From the NCBI GenBank assembly GCA_964489525.1, contig CAZAYY010000001.1:211285-275284 (forward strand): 64,000 nt of DNA, in the 5' to 3' direction. The notes beneath the pieces are model-generated. The model was given only the letters and a program-made list of their open reading frames with translations. It searched no databases and was not told the origin of the DNA. Source of the stretch: CAZAYY01 sp964489525 (GTDB lineage Bacteria; Chloroflexota; Anaerolineae; Anaerolineales; JABWBV01). This document shows, piece by piece, positions 1-5,726 of this stretch (the stretch's first letter is position 1; each line of letters opens with the position of its first letter). The translations under genes were made by a program, and so were the position numbers.

Positions 1-865
1 CCTCCACCGTCACACTTCCTGCGCCCTCACCGCCTTTATAGACCAATGCCCGCAGGATAAGCGCCAACCAGGCCTCGCCATTGCGAAACGCAGGCAGCCA
101 GTGATCAATAAAATAGTGGGTAATGGCAAAGGTGCTGCCCGGCTGGACGATACGGGCGGCAATTTCATCGCACAGGTTGGCCGCAGGGCTGTCCAGGGGG
201 CTGTTATAGAGCGCTGCGACCATCTTGTGCAGGGTGAGCGGTGAGGCCAGCATGGCCGGGTCGTTCAGGGCGCTGGCGGGTGCCGGGCTGGCGGCCAGCA
301 GTTCGGGCAGCGCCGCCAGCAGCTCGTTCAGGTGCTCGTGCAGATCGGCCTGGATTTCCTTGGCTTTTTTCGGGCTGTGTTTGCGGCGTTGGGAAAGAAA
401 ACCGGCCAGCAAACGCAAATGATGGGGTGCGACAGGCACATCCACCTGCACGCCCCAGGTTGCCCCTTCCCCGCGTCCCTGGGGTGTGCCCACCTTACGG
501 GCAAACCAGGCCAATGGACCCGGGTCGGTCAGCAGCGCCGCCGCCTGGCTGTGCCCCAGCCCCGACCAACGGGCCAACTGGCGCACCGAAACCTGCCGCA
601 GCACTTCCCCGCCGGACGACCGCACCACAAAAGCCGCCTGGCGAAAAGCCAGCGCCAGCCAGGCCCGCGCCGGACCGAGCAGGGGAAGCCAGTGAATTAA
701 AAAGTAGCGTGGGATGACCACAACCCGTTGGGGCTGCACAATCGCGCTGTAAGCGCTGTCAGAAAGCTCGCTTAAGGACAGGTTTTCAAAACTCGCGCCT
801 CGAAGCGGACTTTCTGAGCCCTTTTCCCCTTGACTTGAAAAGTGCTTTTGTGATATTCTATGCAT
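1..865 (-). CDS. Hypothetical protein with duplicated module and putative HTH (partial, C-terminus beyond window)
   Basis: An open frame runs on the minus strand from ATG at 865 to the window edge (288 codons, no stop). I do not recognise the family. Residues about 53-76 (RYFLIHWLP...AWLALAFRQ) recur at about 250-273 (HYFIDHWLP...AWLALILRA), so the protein carries two copies of one module about 197 residues apart. After the first copy, residues 93-125 (VSVRQLARWSGLG, then LL..PGPLAWFARK) look like a helix-turn-helix or winged helix; the second copy reaches the edge at an equivalent SVTVE stretch, so another HTH may follow. A basic stretch lies near 160-170. No strong Shine-Dalgarno sequence is visible. 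It lies 117 nt downstream of the AAA ATPase gene on the same strand and may be co-transcribed. Together with parAB it suggests DNA binding in replication or maintenance, but that is inference. Confidence 0.7.
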   Translation of the reverse strand, partial: MHRISQKHFSSQGEKGSESPLRGASFENLSLSELSDSAYSAIVQPQRVVVIPRYFLIHWLPLLGPARAWLALAFRQAAFVVRSSGGEVLRQVSVRQLARWSGLGHSQAAALLTDPGPLAWFARKVGTPQGRGEGATWGVQVDVPVAPHHLRLLAGFLSQRRKHSPKKAKEIQADLHEHLNELLAALPELLAASPAPASALNDPAMLASPLTLHKMVAALYNSPLDSPAANLCDEIAARIVQPGSTFAITHYFIDHWLPAFRNGEAWLALILRALVYKGGEGAGSVTVE

Positions 866-877
866 AGTCAAAACCCC

Positions 878-958
878 GCATTTGCCACGCCCAGGCAATG
901 CACTTTTTTGCAAGAGGTCCACGCCACTGGACCTCTTGCGCTCTTAAGTGGCAAATGC
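878..958. repeat. Nested inverted repeats between the two minus-strand genes
   Basis: The outer arms GCATTTGCCAC (878-888) and GTGGCAAATGC (948-958) are exact 11-bp inverted repeats. Inside them, GCAAGAGGTCCA (910-921) and TGGACCTCTTGC (928-939) form an exact 12-bp stem with a 6-nt loop. The outer left arm ends 12 nt before the minus-strand start codon at 865, so in a transcript reading from the ATPase gene the fold would lie against the translation start. No T-run follows either arm on the minus strand, so a simple terminator is unlikely. It could be an operator, an RNA switch or a processing site. Confidence 0.6.
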
Positions 959-982
959 TATTTCAAAATGATTCACTCCATC

Positions 983-1819
983 TTAAGTTTCCGTTGTTGC
1001 CAAAATCATTGAATCCGTAATAATTTCTTCATTGCTGTCGAGCAGCATCTGGAAGGCCTGGTTCGCGATGTTCAGCAGCATACCCGGAACCCCGCGCGAG
1101 ATCTCGATCAGTGAATCCAGGGCATCGTCGGTAAAGAGCGGCGCCACCCGCCCTGCCATCCGAACCCGGGCATCCACCATATCGGACGCGCTGCGCCAGG
1201 TCAGCGGGCCCAGCGTATTGCGAAAGCCCACATACTGCGTCAGTGCAGGTCTTTTCTCTTCCAGTGAAAAGACATTGTCGCTGCTGAAAATGGCCATCTG
1301 CACCAGGTGCAAATTGCCATTGTTCCAGGCCGCCATTTCTAACAGCGTCCCCAGCACATCGGCCTTAATCGGCGAATCAATGGCCAGGAAAAGGCTCTGG
1401 TTTTGGGCGCCAAGTTGGTCCACCAGGTCGCGCAGCAGGGCAACCCGCCCTTCGTACGTGCGCTCGGTGGGCAGGTCCAGGGCGGCGTTGATCTTGCGCA
1501 CCAGGGCAGTCGGCGTCGAAAGCTCACCGTCAATCAAAACACCCAGGGCGTTCAGATCACTGCCAGGGAAAGCCACCCCTGCCAATCGCCGCGCCAGGAT
1601 GGATTTACCCGTCCCGCTGTCACCTCGGATGAGGGCAATGCCGCGTTTGCGCTTTTCGGCTACAATCCGCAGCACCTCCATATATAGGGTCAGGTGCTCA
1701 TGGCAGGCAAAGAAATAGCGCCCATCGGGATACGACAGGAAGGGGTTTTCAATTAACCCCAGGCGCTGCATTCTTTTAAGCGCCGAAGCGCCGCTGGTGG
1801 TGGGTATGTTAACTTGCAT
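983..1819 (-). CDS. ExeA/TniB-like AAA ATPase
   Basis: This 278-residue protein has the layout of ExeA/MshM/TniB-type P-loop ATPases: an N-terminal NPF..(Y)F region (about 25-45), Walker A GDSGTGKS at 66-73, a Walker B-like LFLAIDS at 143-149, and an RMAG..APLFTDDAL...S.GVPGMLLNIA tail matching the family's AG..PIFT..A...S.GIPR.IN. Two functional positions look altered: the residue after the Walker B Asp is Ser rather than Glu, and the GIPR arginine is Gly-Met. It may therefore bind ATP but hydrolyse it poorly. The start at 1819 has GGAG 5 nt upstream. It is divergent from parA and upstream of the HTH-like gene. ExeA/TniB relatives act in secretin assembly or in transposition target selection; next to parAB a DNA-linked role seems likelier, as inference. 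Confidence 0.75.
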   Translation of the reverse strand: MQVNIPTTSGASALKRMQRLGLIENPFLSYPDGRYFFACHEHLTLYMEVLRIVAEKRKRGIALIRGDSGTGKSILARRLAGVAFPGSDLNALGVLIDGELSTPTALVRKINAALDLPTERTYEGRVALLRDLVDQLGAQNQSLFLAIDSPIKADVLGTLLEMAAWNNGNLHLVQMAIFSSDNVFSLEEKRPALTQYVGFRNTLGPLTWRSASDMVDARVRMAGRVAPLFTDDALDSLIEISRGVPGMLLNIANQAFQMLLDSNEEIITDSMILATTET

Positions 1820-1872
1820 GCATGCTCCAAAACCAAAACCCAGGCTGGAAGAGGCCCGGCCCGCTTACCAAG

Positions 1873-1901
1873 ATTATTGCATAAAACCGGGGATTAATCA
1901 A
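1873..1901 (-). promoter_or_regulatory. Sigma70-like promoter candidate for the ATPase gene
   Basis: Read on the minus strand, TTGATT (1901-1896) is followed after 17 nt by AATAAT (1878-1873). The spacing is ideal and the hexamers moderate. It sits about 55 nt upstream of the ATPase start codon. Confidence 0.35.
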
Positions 1902-1979
1902 GATATTTTGATAAAATTGGGTAAAACCGTTAATTTACTGAAAAAAATGCGTATAGGTTAATTTTTTCAAAAAATACCG

Positions 1980-2009
1980 TTGCGCAAGCGTGCAAGGCTG
2001 TGTTATGAT
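1980..2009 (+). promoter_or_regulatory. Sigma70-like promoter candidate for parA
   Basis: TTGCGC (1980-1985), an 18-nt spacer and TATGAT (2004-2009) lie about 95 nt upstream of the preferred parA start. The TGCGC-A-GCGCA inverted repeat immediately downstream would suit repression near the transcript start. Confidence 0.4.
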
Positions 2010-2101
2010 TACGTTAATGTTTTTGCGCAGCGCACGTGAACCGTAACGCGCTCCGGGAAACCCCCTACCCCGCTGCGCCAGACGGATGGGAGCAAAATCC
2101 A

Positions 2102-2959
2102 ATGTACGTAATTACCGTAAGCAATCAAAAAGGTGGCGTGGCCAAAACGACCACGGCTGTCAACCTGGCGGCCGCGCTTTCGCTCATCGAGCAGCAGCGC
2201 AACCCGGATAAACCCAAGCGGGTCTTGCTGGCCGATATGGACCCACAGTGCCACGCCGCGACGGCCGCGGCCGGCGGGGTTTTTGGCGAGGGCCGCGAGC
2301 TGCAGTACCGCGAGACCCTGGCCGACCTGCTGGTGCAGGAGGATCCGCCGCCCGTGGTTTCGCTGATTCGTGAGGCCCGCATTCCGCGCAGCGAAGGCAA
2401 ACGCAACCTGGACTACATCCCCACCACCAGTTCGACCATGACTGCCGCCAGCCAGGTGATGGTGAACCTGGATGCCCGTGAATATCGCCTGGTGGAAGCG
2501 CTCGAACCCATCGCTCCCTTGTATAAATATGTCGTTGTCGACACCCGCCCCTCGCTGGATGTGCTCACCCTCAATGCCCTGGTTGCCGCCACCCATCTCG
2601 TGATTCCGATGGAACTCACCGCCCTGGGCGTGGACAGCCTGCGCGACATGCTTTCCACCGTCGAGCGGGTGCGCCGGCGCTTGAACCCCAACCTGCAAAT
2701 TGCCGGCATTTTGCCCTCGCGCTGCAATTTACAGCGCGGGGAGTCCCAGGAAATCCTGGACCAGTTGATTGAACAGTATGGAGACCTGGTGCTTTCCCCC
2801 GTCAAAGAACGGGCTGAAGTCACCTATGCCCATTCCGCCGGGCTGGATATTTTCAGCTTCCGCCCGCCGCGCAACCGCCAGGGCGGGTTGGCTTCGGCTT
2901 CTCCAGCCACTCAGGAATTCGCCCGCATGGCCGAAGAAGTCATCCGGGCCCTGGGGTAG
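2102..2959 (+). CDS. parA: ParA-family partition ATPase
   Basis: This is a ParA/MinD-superfamily ATPase of 285 residues that should drive DNA segregation by ATP-dependent, nonspecific DNA binding with ParB as partner. The deviant Walker A is KGGVAKTT at residues 10-17, Walker A' is LLADMDPQ at 42-49 and Walker B is VVVDTRPS at 144-151 (Arg where Pro is usual), followed by the expected LVIPMELTALGVDSL stretch. There is no long N-terminal HTH, so it is of the short type (Ib- or Soj-like). I chose ATG 2102 because MYVITVSNQKGG is the usual ParA beginning and GGGAG lies 10 nt upstream; an in-frame GTG at 2036 would add 22 residues but has no Shine-Dalgarno. parB follows after 84 nt that contain a perfect palindrome. 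Confidence 0.93.
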   Translation: MYVITVSNQKGGVAKTTTAVNLAAALSLIEQQRNPDKPKRVLLADMDPQCHAATAAAGGVFGEGRELQYRETLADLLVQEDPPPVVSLIREARIPRSEGKRNLDYIPTTSSTMTAASQVMVNLDAREYRLVEALEPIAPLYKYVVVDTRPSLDVLTLNALVAATHLVIPMELTALGVDSLRDMLSTVERVRRRLNPNLQIAGILPSRCNLQRGESQEILDQLIEQYGDLVLSPVKERAEVTYAHSAGLDIFSFRPPRNRQGGLASASPATQEFARMAEEVIRALG

Positions 2960-2974
2960 CCTGTTAATCAGGGG

Positions 2975-3000
2975 AAAAGTGTGCCCGCGGGCACACTTTT
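2975..3000. promoter_or_regulatory. 26-bp perfect palindrome between parA and parB (candidate parS, or terminator)
   Basis: The half-site AAAAGTGTGCCCG is followed directly by its exact reverse complement. The same 26 bp recur at 4203-4228 behind parB. A ParB target (centromere or autoregulatory site) would explain two identical copies flanking parB. It could also fold in RNA as an 11-bp stem with a CGCG loop and a short U-run, that is, as a terminator or attenuator between the genes. Confidence 0.6.
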
Positions 3001-3043
3001 GACGGGTGCGCCGGGTGGTGTGCCCATGTAAGGAAGGTGTTTC

Positions 3044-4180
3044 ATGAGCAAAAGAAAAACGATTGATCTCTCGCAGCTCCGCCGGGACAATGCCCAGGTA
3101 GATGGCTTCTCGGATGACGCCCTTCCCCCGGCTGAAAGTGGGCGCAGTGGGCGCGGCGGCCGGCGGGTGGAGCTTTTGCCCCCCAGCATGATGCTGCCCG
3201 ACCGCTTCCAGCCGCGCCCACTGCTGCCGGCCTGGATTCGCACCCGCTTTTTTGCGGGAGAAATTGATTGTTATGAAGCTGCCCGCATGTGGCTCGAACT
3301 GGCCCAGGCCGACCCGGCCATGCAGGAGCGGGTCAACGCCCTGCTGCGGATGGGCCAATCGTTTGAAGATTATGGCCAGATCAAACCCATCACGGGTTCC
3401 TGGCAGGCCGGGGAAGACCGCCGTTTTTTCCTGATTGAAACGGGCGAGCGCCGTTTTTGGGCAGCCTGCCTGGAAGCCGTTCGCAGTGCCCAGGCTGAAG
3501 AGCCGCTGCTCCAGGTCCTGGCGGTAGCCGTACCGGCTCGCGAGCGCCAGGTGATTGAAAACATGCACGCCGAACCCCCGACGGCTGTCGGGCGGGCGCG
3601 CGAGGTGGCCGCTTTGCTGCTCGAAGCTGCGGGCGTTCCCCCGACCCCCGATTTTTCAGATGACTATGAATATTTCCGCAGCGCCCTGGGTTTGCGCCAC
3701 AAAATGGAAACCTGGACCCGGCTCGAACAGATTATGGGCATCACGCGTCCCCACATGACCCGCCTGTTGAAAATTCTCAATTTGCCCACCCCGCTTCTGG
3801 AAGTGGCCGACCGCTACCAGGCCCCCGAGCGCATTTTGCGTGAGGTGCTCGAACTGCCCCAGGACCAGCGCGAGGCTGCCCTGGTGGCGGTTTTGTCTCA
3901 GGGCGGCACCCATGAAGATGTCCACGTCCAGGCCCGTCGGGCTCAAAACAATCCCCCTCAGCCCGAGCGCCCCCAGCCAGAACCGCTGCAAAAAGCCGCC
4001 CGCAAAGTCAAAGGTGCGCTCAAAGACCTCGCCCAGGCCAGCGCCAGCGGCGAAGACCCCGCTGACGCCCTGGCAAGCTGGTTGGTTTACGAAATCCAGG
4101 ACTGGGAAACCCTGCTGGAGGCCGCCGCCCTCTTCGAAGCCCTGGCCAAACAGGTTAGGGCCAGGGTCAAGCGGAAATAG
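3044..4180 (+). CDS. parB: ParB-family partition protein with an enlarged N-domain
   Basis: This 378-residue protein carries the ParB/Spo0J nuclease-like N-domain motifs: QPR at 56-58, GQIKPI at 111-116 (box I-like) and TGERRFWAA at 133-141 (box II, the CTP/arginine patch), then a central HTH at about 225-245 (LEQIMGITRPHMTRLLKILN) and a C-terminal region of about 110 residues beginning with a Pro/Gln-rich linker. In ordinary ParB the QPR and GQI(Q/K)PI motifs are about 25 residues apart; here they are about 55 apart, with an inserted helical segment (about 62-108). The ribosome-binding site AAGGAAGGTG lies just before ATG 3044. It should load at a centromere, slide as a CTP clamp and stimulate ParA. 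The flanking palindromes are its most obvious candidate sites. Confidence 0.9.
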   Translation: MSKRKTIDLSQLRRDNAQVDGFSDDALPPAESGRSGRGGRRVELLPPSMMLPDRFQPRPLLPAWIRTRFFAGEIDCYEAARMWLELAQADPAMQERVNALLRMGQSFEDYGQIKPITGSWQAGEDRRFFLIETGERRFWAACLEAVRSAQAEEPLLQVLAVAVPARERQVIENMHAEPPTAVGRAREVAALLLEAAGVPPTPDFSDDYEYFRSALGLRHKMETWTRLEQIMGITRPHMTRLLKILNLPTPLLEVADRYQAPERILREVLELPQDQREAALVAVLSQGGTHEDVHVQARRAQNNPPQPERPQPEPLQKAARKVKGALKDLAQASASGEDPADALASWLVYEIQDWETLLEAAALFEALAKQVRARVKRK

Positions 4181-4201
4181 ATCCGTTATCGGTGTTTTTA
4201 G

Positions 4202-4231
4202 AAAAAGTGTGCCCGCGGGCACACTTTTTTT
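4202..4231 (+). terminator. 28-bp palindrome with T-run behind parB (terminator and/or second parS candidate)
   Basis: A perfect 28-bp palindrome (4202-4229; half-site AAAAAGTGTGCCCG) begins 21 nt after the parB stop and is followed by T residues, so as RNA it makes a GC-rich stem with CGCG loop and U-tail, a good intrinsic terminator. Its central 26 bp are identical to the palindrome at 2975-3000. Confidence 0.7.
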
Positions 4232-4254
4232 ATTTGCCACAGCAATCCCCCCTC

Positions 4255-4281
4255 CATCCTGTTCATCCTGTCCATCCTGTT
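4255..4281. repeat. 9-bp tandem repeat, three units
   Basis: Three consecutive units CATCCTGTT, CATCCTGTC and CATCCTGTT. This is a short spacer repeat of a type often seen between genes of environmental bacteria; no function is evident. Confidence 0.8.
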
Positions 4282-4309
4282 AAATTCCTCCCACCCTTGC
4301 CATCCCGTT

Positions 4310-4401
4310 GACACGGAGAACCACAGAGAGAAAATACAGAGAGCCACCGAGTTTTTAAGAACATCTCTGTGGCTCTCCGTGTTTCTCCGTGGCTCTCTGT
4401 G
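4310..4401. repeat. Imperfect long inverted repeat of the CACAGAGAGCCACGGAGA type
   Basis: The left side carries ACACGGAGA (about 4311) and ACAGAGAGCCAC (4336-4347); the right side carries their complements TCTCCGTGT (about 4374) and GTGGCTCTCTGT (4389-4400). The transcript could fold into a long imperfect hairpin. It looks like a dispersed non-coding repeat. Confidence 0.65.
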
Positions 4402-4431
4402 TAATACGCATCATAAATCCCGAACCGCGCA

Positions 4432-4700
4432 GCAGGAGGAATCTTTCTGCCGGGGGTGGGTCAGCGGGTGGGCAGGCGGACTGCGCTGGAATCAGCCAGG
4501 ACATCTCTGGGTTGGTTTCCGCCGCGCGGCGACCCGCCCCTACCTGCAAATCACCCAGGTTTTGACACTCCCATAAATGGTGTGCACCATCCGGCGCCCA
4601 TGTGGGGGAGGTGGCCGCCAGGCCGGAGGAGTCTTTCCCGGCTCCCAGCTCCCAGCTCCTGGCTCCTGGCTAAAGGCTAAAGGCTGAAGCCTCCCCCCAG
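4432..4700. repeat. Composite degenerate spacer repeats
   Basis: Pieces recognisable elsewhere in the window lie here: a GAGGAATCTTTC segment (about 4436), GCGGCGACCCGCCCCTAC (about 4528), and GGAGGAGTCTTTCCCGGCTC followed by CCCAGCTCCTGGCT units (about 4625-4672). Similar pieces recur at about 42665-42783 and 61048-61090. I see no gene in this stretch. Confidence 0.5.
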
Positions 4701-4860
4701 TGGGGTAGGGCAGTCCCCCGATTCAGAACAAGTTTTCTATTCGTATAGCCGAATTTCTCATCTTGTCTCAATCCCTTTCTTCTTTTTAGCGCCCTTCGCG
4801 TGCCTTCGCGCTTTCGTGTTCCCCTATTCCTTCGCCCCTTCACAATTCGCCACCAGCCAC

Positions 4861-4967
4861 CCGGCTCCCAGCTCCCAGCTCCCAGCTCCTGGTTCCCAGC
4901 TCCTGGCTACAAGCTCCCGGCTACAAGCTCCTGGCTACAAGCTCCCGGCTACAAGCTCCCGGCTTTC
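4861..4967. repeat. Tandem array of CTCCCAGCT and CTACAAGCTCCCGG units
   Basis: About 107 bp of tandem short units: CTCCCAG/CTCCTGG variants followed by four CTACAAGCTCC(C/T)GG units with a 15-bp period. The array is asymmetric and not flanked by an open frame. It belongs to the same low-complexity family as the repeats at 4638 and 42760. Confidence 0.8.
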
Positions 4968-5081
4968 CCCCGCGAATAGGAAAAAAGTACCATTTCCCTG
5001 CACCCCCGGCGCTCATCCGGAATTCACTCTTTTGCCTGAATATACGAAAACAGCCCTTCCTGGCGGGATTTTATGAATATG

Positions 5082-5111
5082 TTGCCTTTTTCGAGGCTTT
5101 TTTGGTATACT
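5082..5111 (+). promoter_or_regulatory. Promoter candidate P1 upstream of giant gene 1
   Basis: TTGCCT (5082-5087), 18 nt, TATACT (5106-5111). It is the most distal of three plausible sigma70-like promoters before giant gene 1. Confidence 0.35.
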
Positions 5112-5150
5112 ACCGTCCGATTTTGGCTGGTTTTTCATTGCTGCTTAGAC

Positions 5151-5179
5151 TTGCATTAAAACCCGCTATCGTATACAAT
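5151..5179 (+). promoter_or_regulatory. Promoter candidate P2 upstream of giant gene 1
   Basis: TTGCAT (5151-5156), 17 nt, TACAAT (5174-5179); good spacing and a near-consensus -10. Confidence 0.35.
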
Positions 5180-5371
5180 TGGAAATAGTACATTTGCGAA
5201 CTCAGGGTATGGGCATCCTGGGTGCAGGCAACCACCGTGGCAGTGTTGTCAGCGAGCAGTCAAAGGGGGGCGAGCCATAGACACTTTCACGCTTCCTGTC
5301 TGTAAATTGCCCAAAAATATTGGCTGCAGGTCTTTTCTGAGAAAGAAATTGGCTTGCTTTAATCAGGTATT

Positions 5372-5400
5372 TTGATATACTTATCACGAACGCGTATAGA
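5372..5400 (+). promoter_or_regulatory. Promoter candidate P3, nearest to giant gene 1
   Basis: TTGATA (5372-5377), exactly 17 nt, TATAGA (5395-5400). It is the best-matching of the three candidates. Transcription from here would give a leader of about 320 nt. The GCGTATAG string at the -10 is repeated at 5402, which could be a regulator or second promoter element. Confidence 0.45.
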
Positions 5401-5484
5401 TTGCGTATAGTTATGGTACAATACTGCGAACAATTTCAACCATCTACCAACGACAGCCAGGACTGCCGGGCTGTTGCATGGTTT

Positions 5485-5529
5485 AACCAGGTCGTCTTGC
5501 CGGTGCGCACCGGCGCTGCTGGCCTGGTT
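5485..5529 (+). promoter_or_regulatory. Structured 5' leader hairpin of giant gene 1
   Basis: An 8-bp perfect inner palindrome GCCGGTGC/GCACCGGC (5499-5514) is enclosed by outer arms AACCAGG (5485-5491) and CCTGGTT (5523-5529). It lies about 16 nt before the Shine-Dalgarno of a small upstream ORF. I cannot match it to a known riboswitch; the c-di-GMP-I consensus is absent. Confidence 0.4.
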
Positions 5530-5554
5530 TGGACCCTCTCAAATTGGAGGAGCG

Positions 5555-5713
5555 ATGCCGCATAGAGAGAATCCGCCGCATACTGGCTTTTTCCAAACTT
5601 GCATGTACTCACCGGACTGCCTCCAGGCGCAAGCGAAGTCCTTCGCCAGCCCCTGCCAGGCTTTTATCGTTTTAACAACCCCATCCGTCCACCTTTTTAG
5701 CAATTCTTTTTAG
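5555..5713 (+). CDS. Possible 52-residue upstream (leader) ORF
   Basis: ATG 5555 is preceded by TTGGAGG with 4 nt spacing, an excellent ribosome-binding site, and the frame runs 52 codons to TAG at 5711-5713. That stop overlaps the AGAGGAG (5712-5718) that serves giant gene 1, a geometry suited to translational coupling or leader control. The peptide (MPHRENPPHTGFF..., with four Cys) resembles nothing I know and has no clear membrane segment. The coding quality is doubtful; the positioned Shine-Dalgarno is the main support. Confidence 0.35.
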   Translation: MPHRENPPHTGFFQTCMYSPDCLQAQAKSFASPCQAFIVLTTPSVHLFSNSF

Positions 5714-5726
5714 AGGAGCGTGTTCA

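Larger units (their letters stand above)
1820..2101. promoter_or_regulatory. AT-rich divergent intergenic region between the ATPase gene and parA
   Basis: This spacer of about 280 bp is markedly AT-rich in its middle (about 1868-1978) compared with the GC-rich genes on both sides. It carries outward-facing promoter candidates and a TGCGC-A-GCGCA inverted repeat (about 2024-2034) that could be an operator for partition-gene autoregulation. The AT-rich stretch beside a partition cassette could also hold part of an origin, but I see no convincing iteron array. Confidence 0.5.

Noticed and set aside
225..717. Small plus-strand frames opposite the first minus-strand gene
   Set aside because: They are overlapping frames without ribosome-binding sites; the minus-strand frame has an internally repeated protein motif and is continuous to the edge.
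910..939. Intrinsic terminator for the ATPase gene
   Set aside because: The stem is strong, but on the minus strand it is followed by AAAAAA instead of T residues, and on the plus strand by GCTCTT.
2033..2042. CACGTGAACC resembling one half of a canonical parS
   Set aside because: The left half (GCAGCG) does not match TGTTT(C), so the 16-bp site is not present.
2036..2101. Upstream GTG start for parA
   Set aside because: No Shine-Dalgarno precedes it and the extra 22 residues are not ParA-like, whereas ATG 2102 gives the typical beginning.
4816..5076. Small plus-strand frame through the tandem repeats
   Set aside because: Its codons are dictated by the short repeats (SSQLPAPGSQL type), it has no ribosome-binding site, and it is explained by low complexity.
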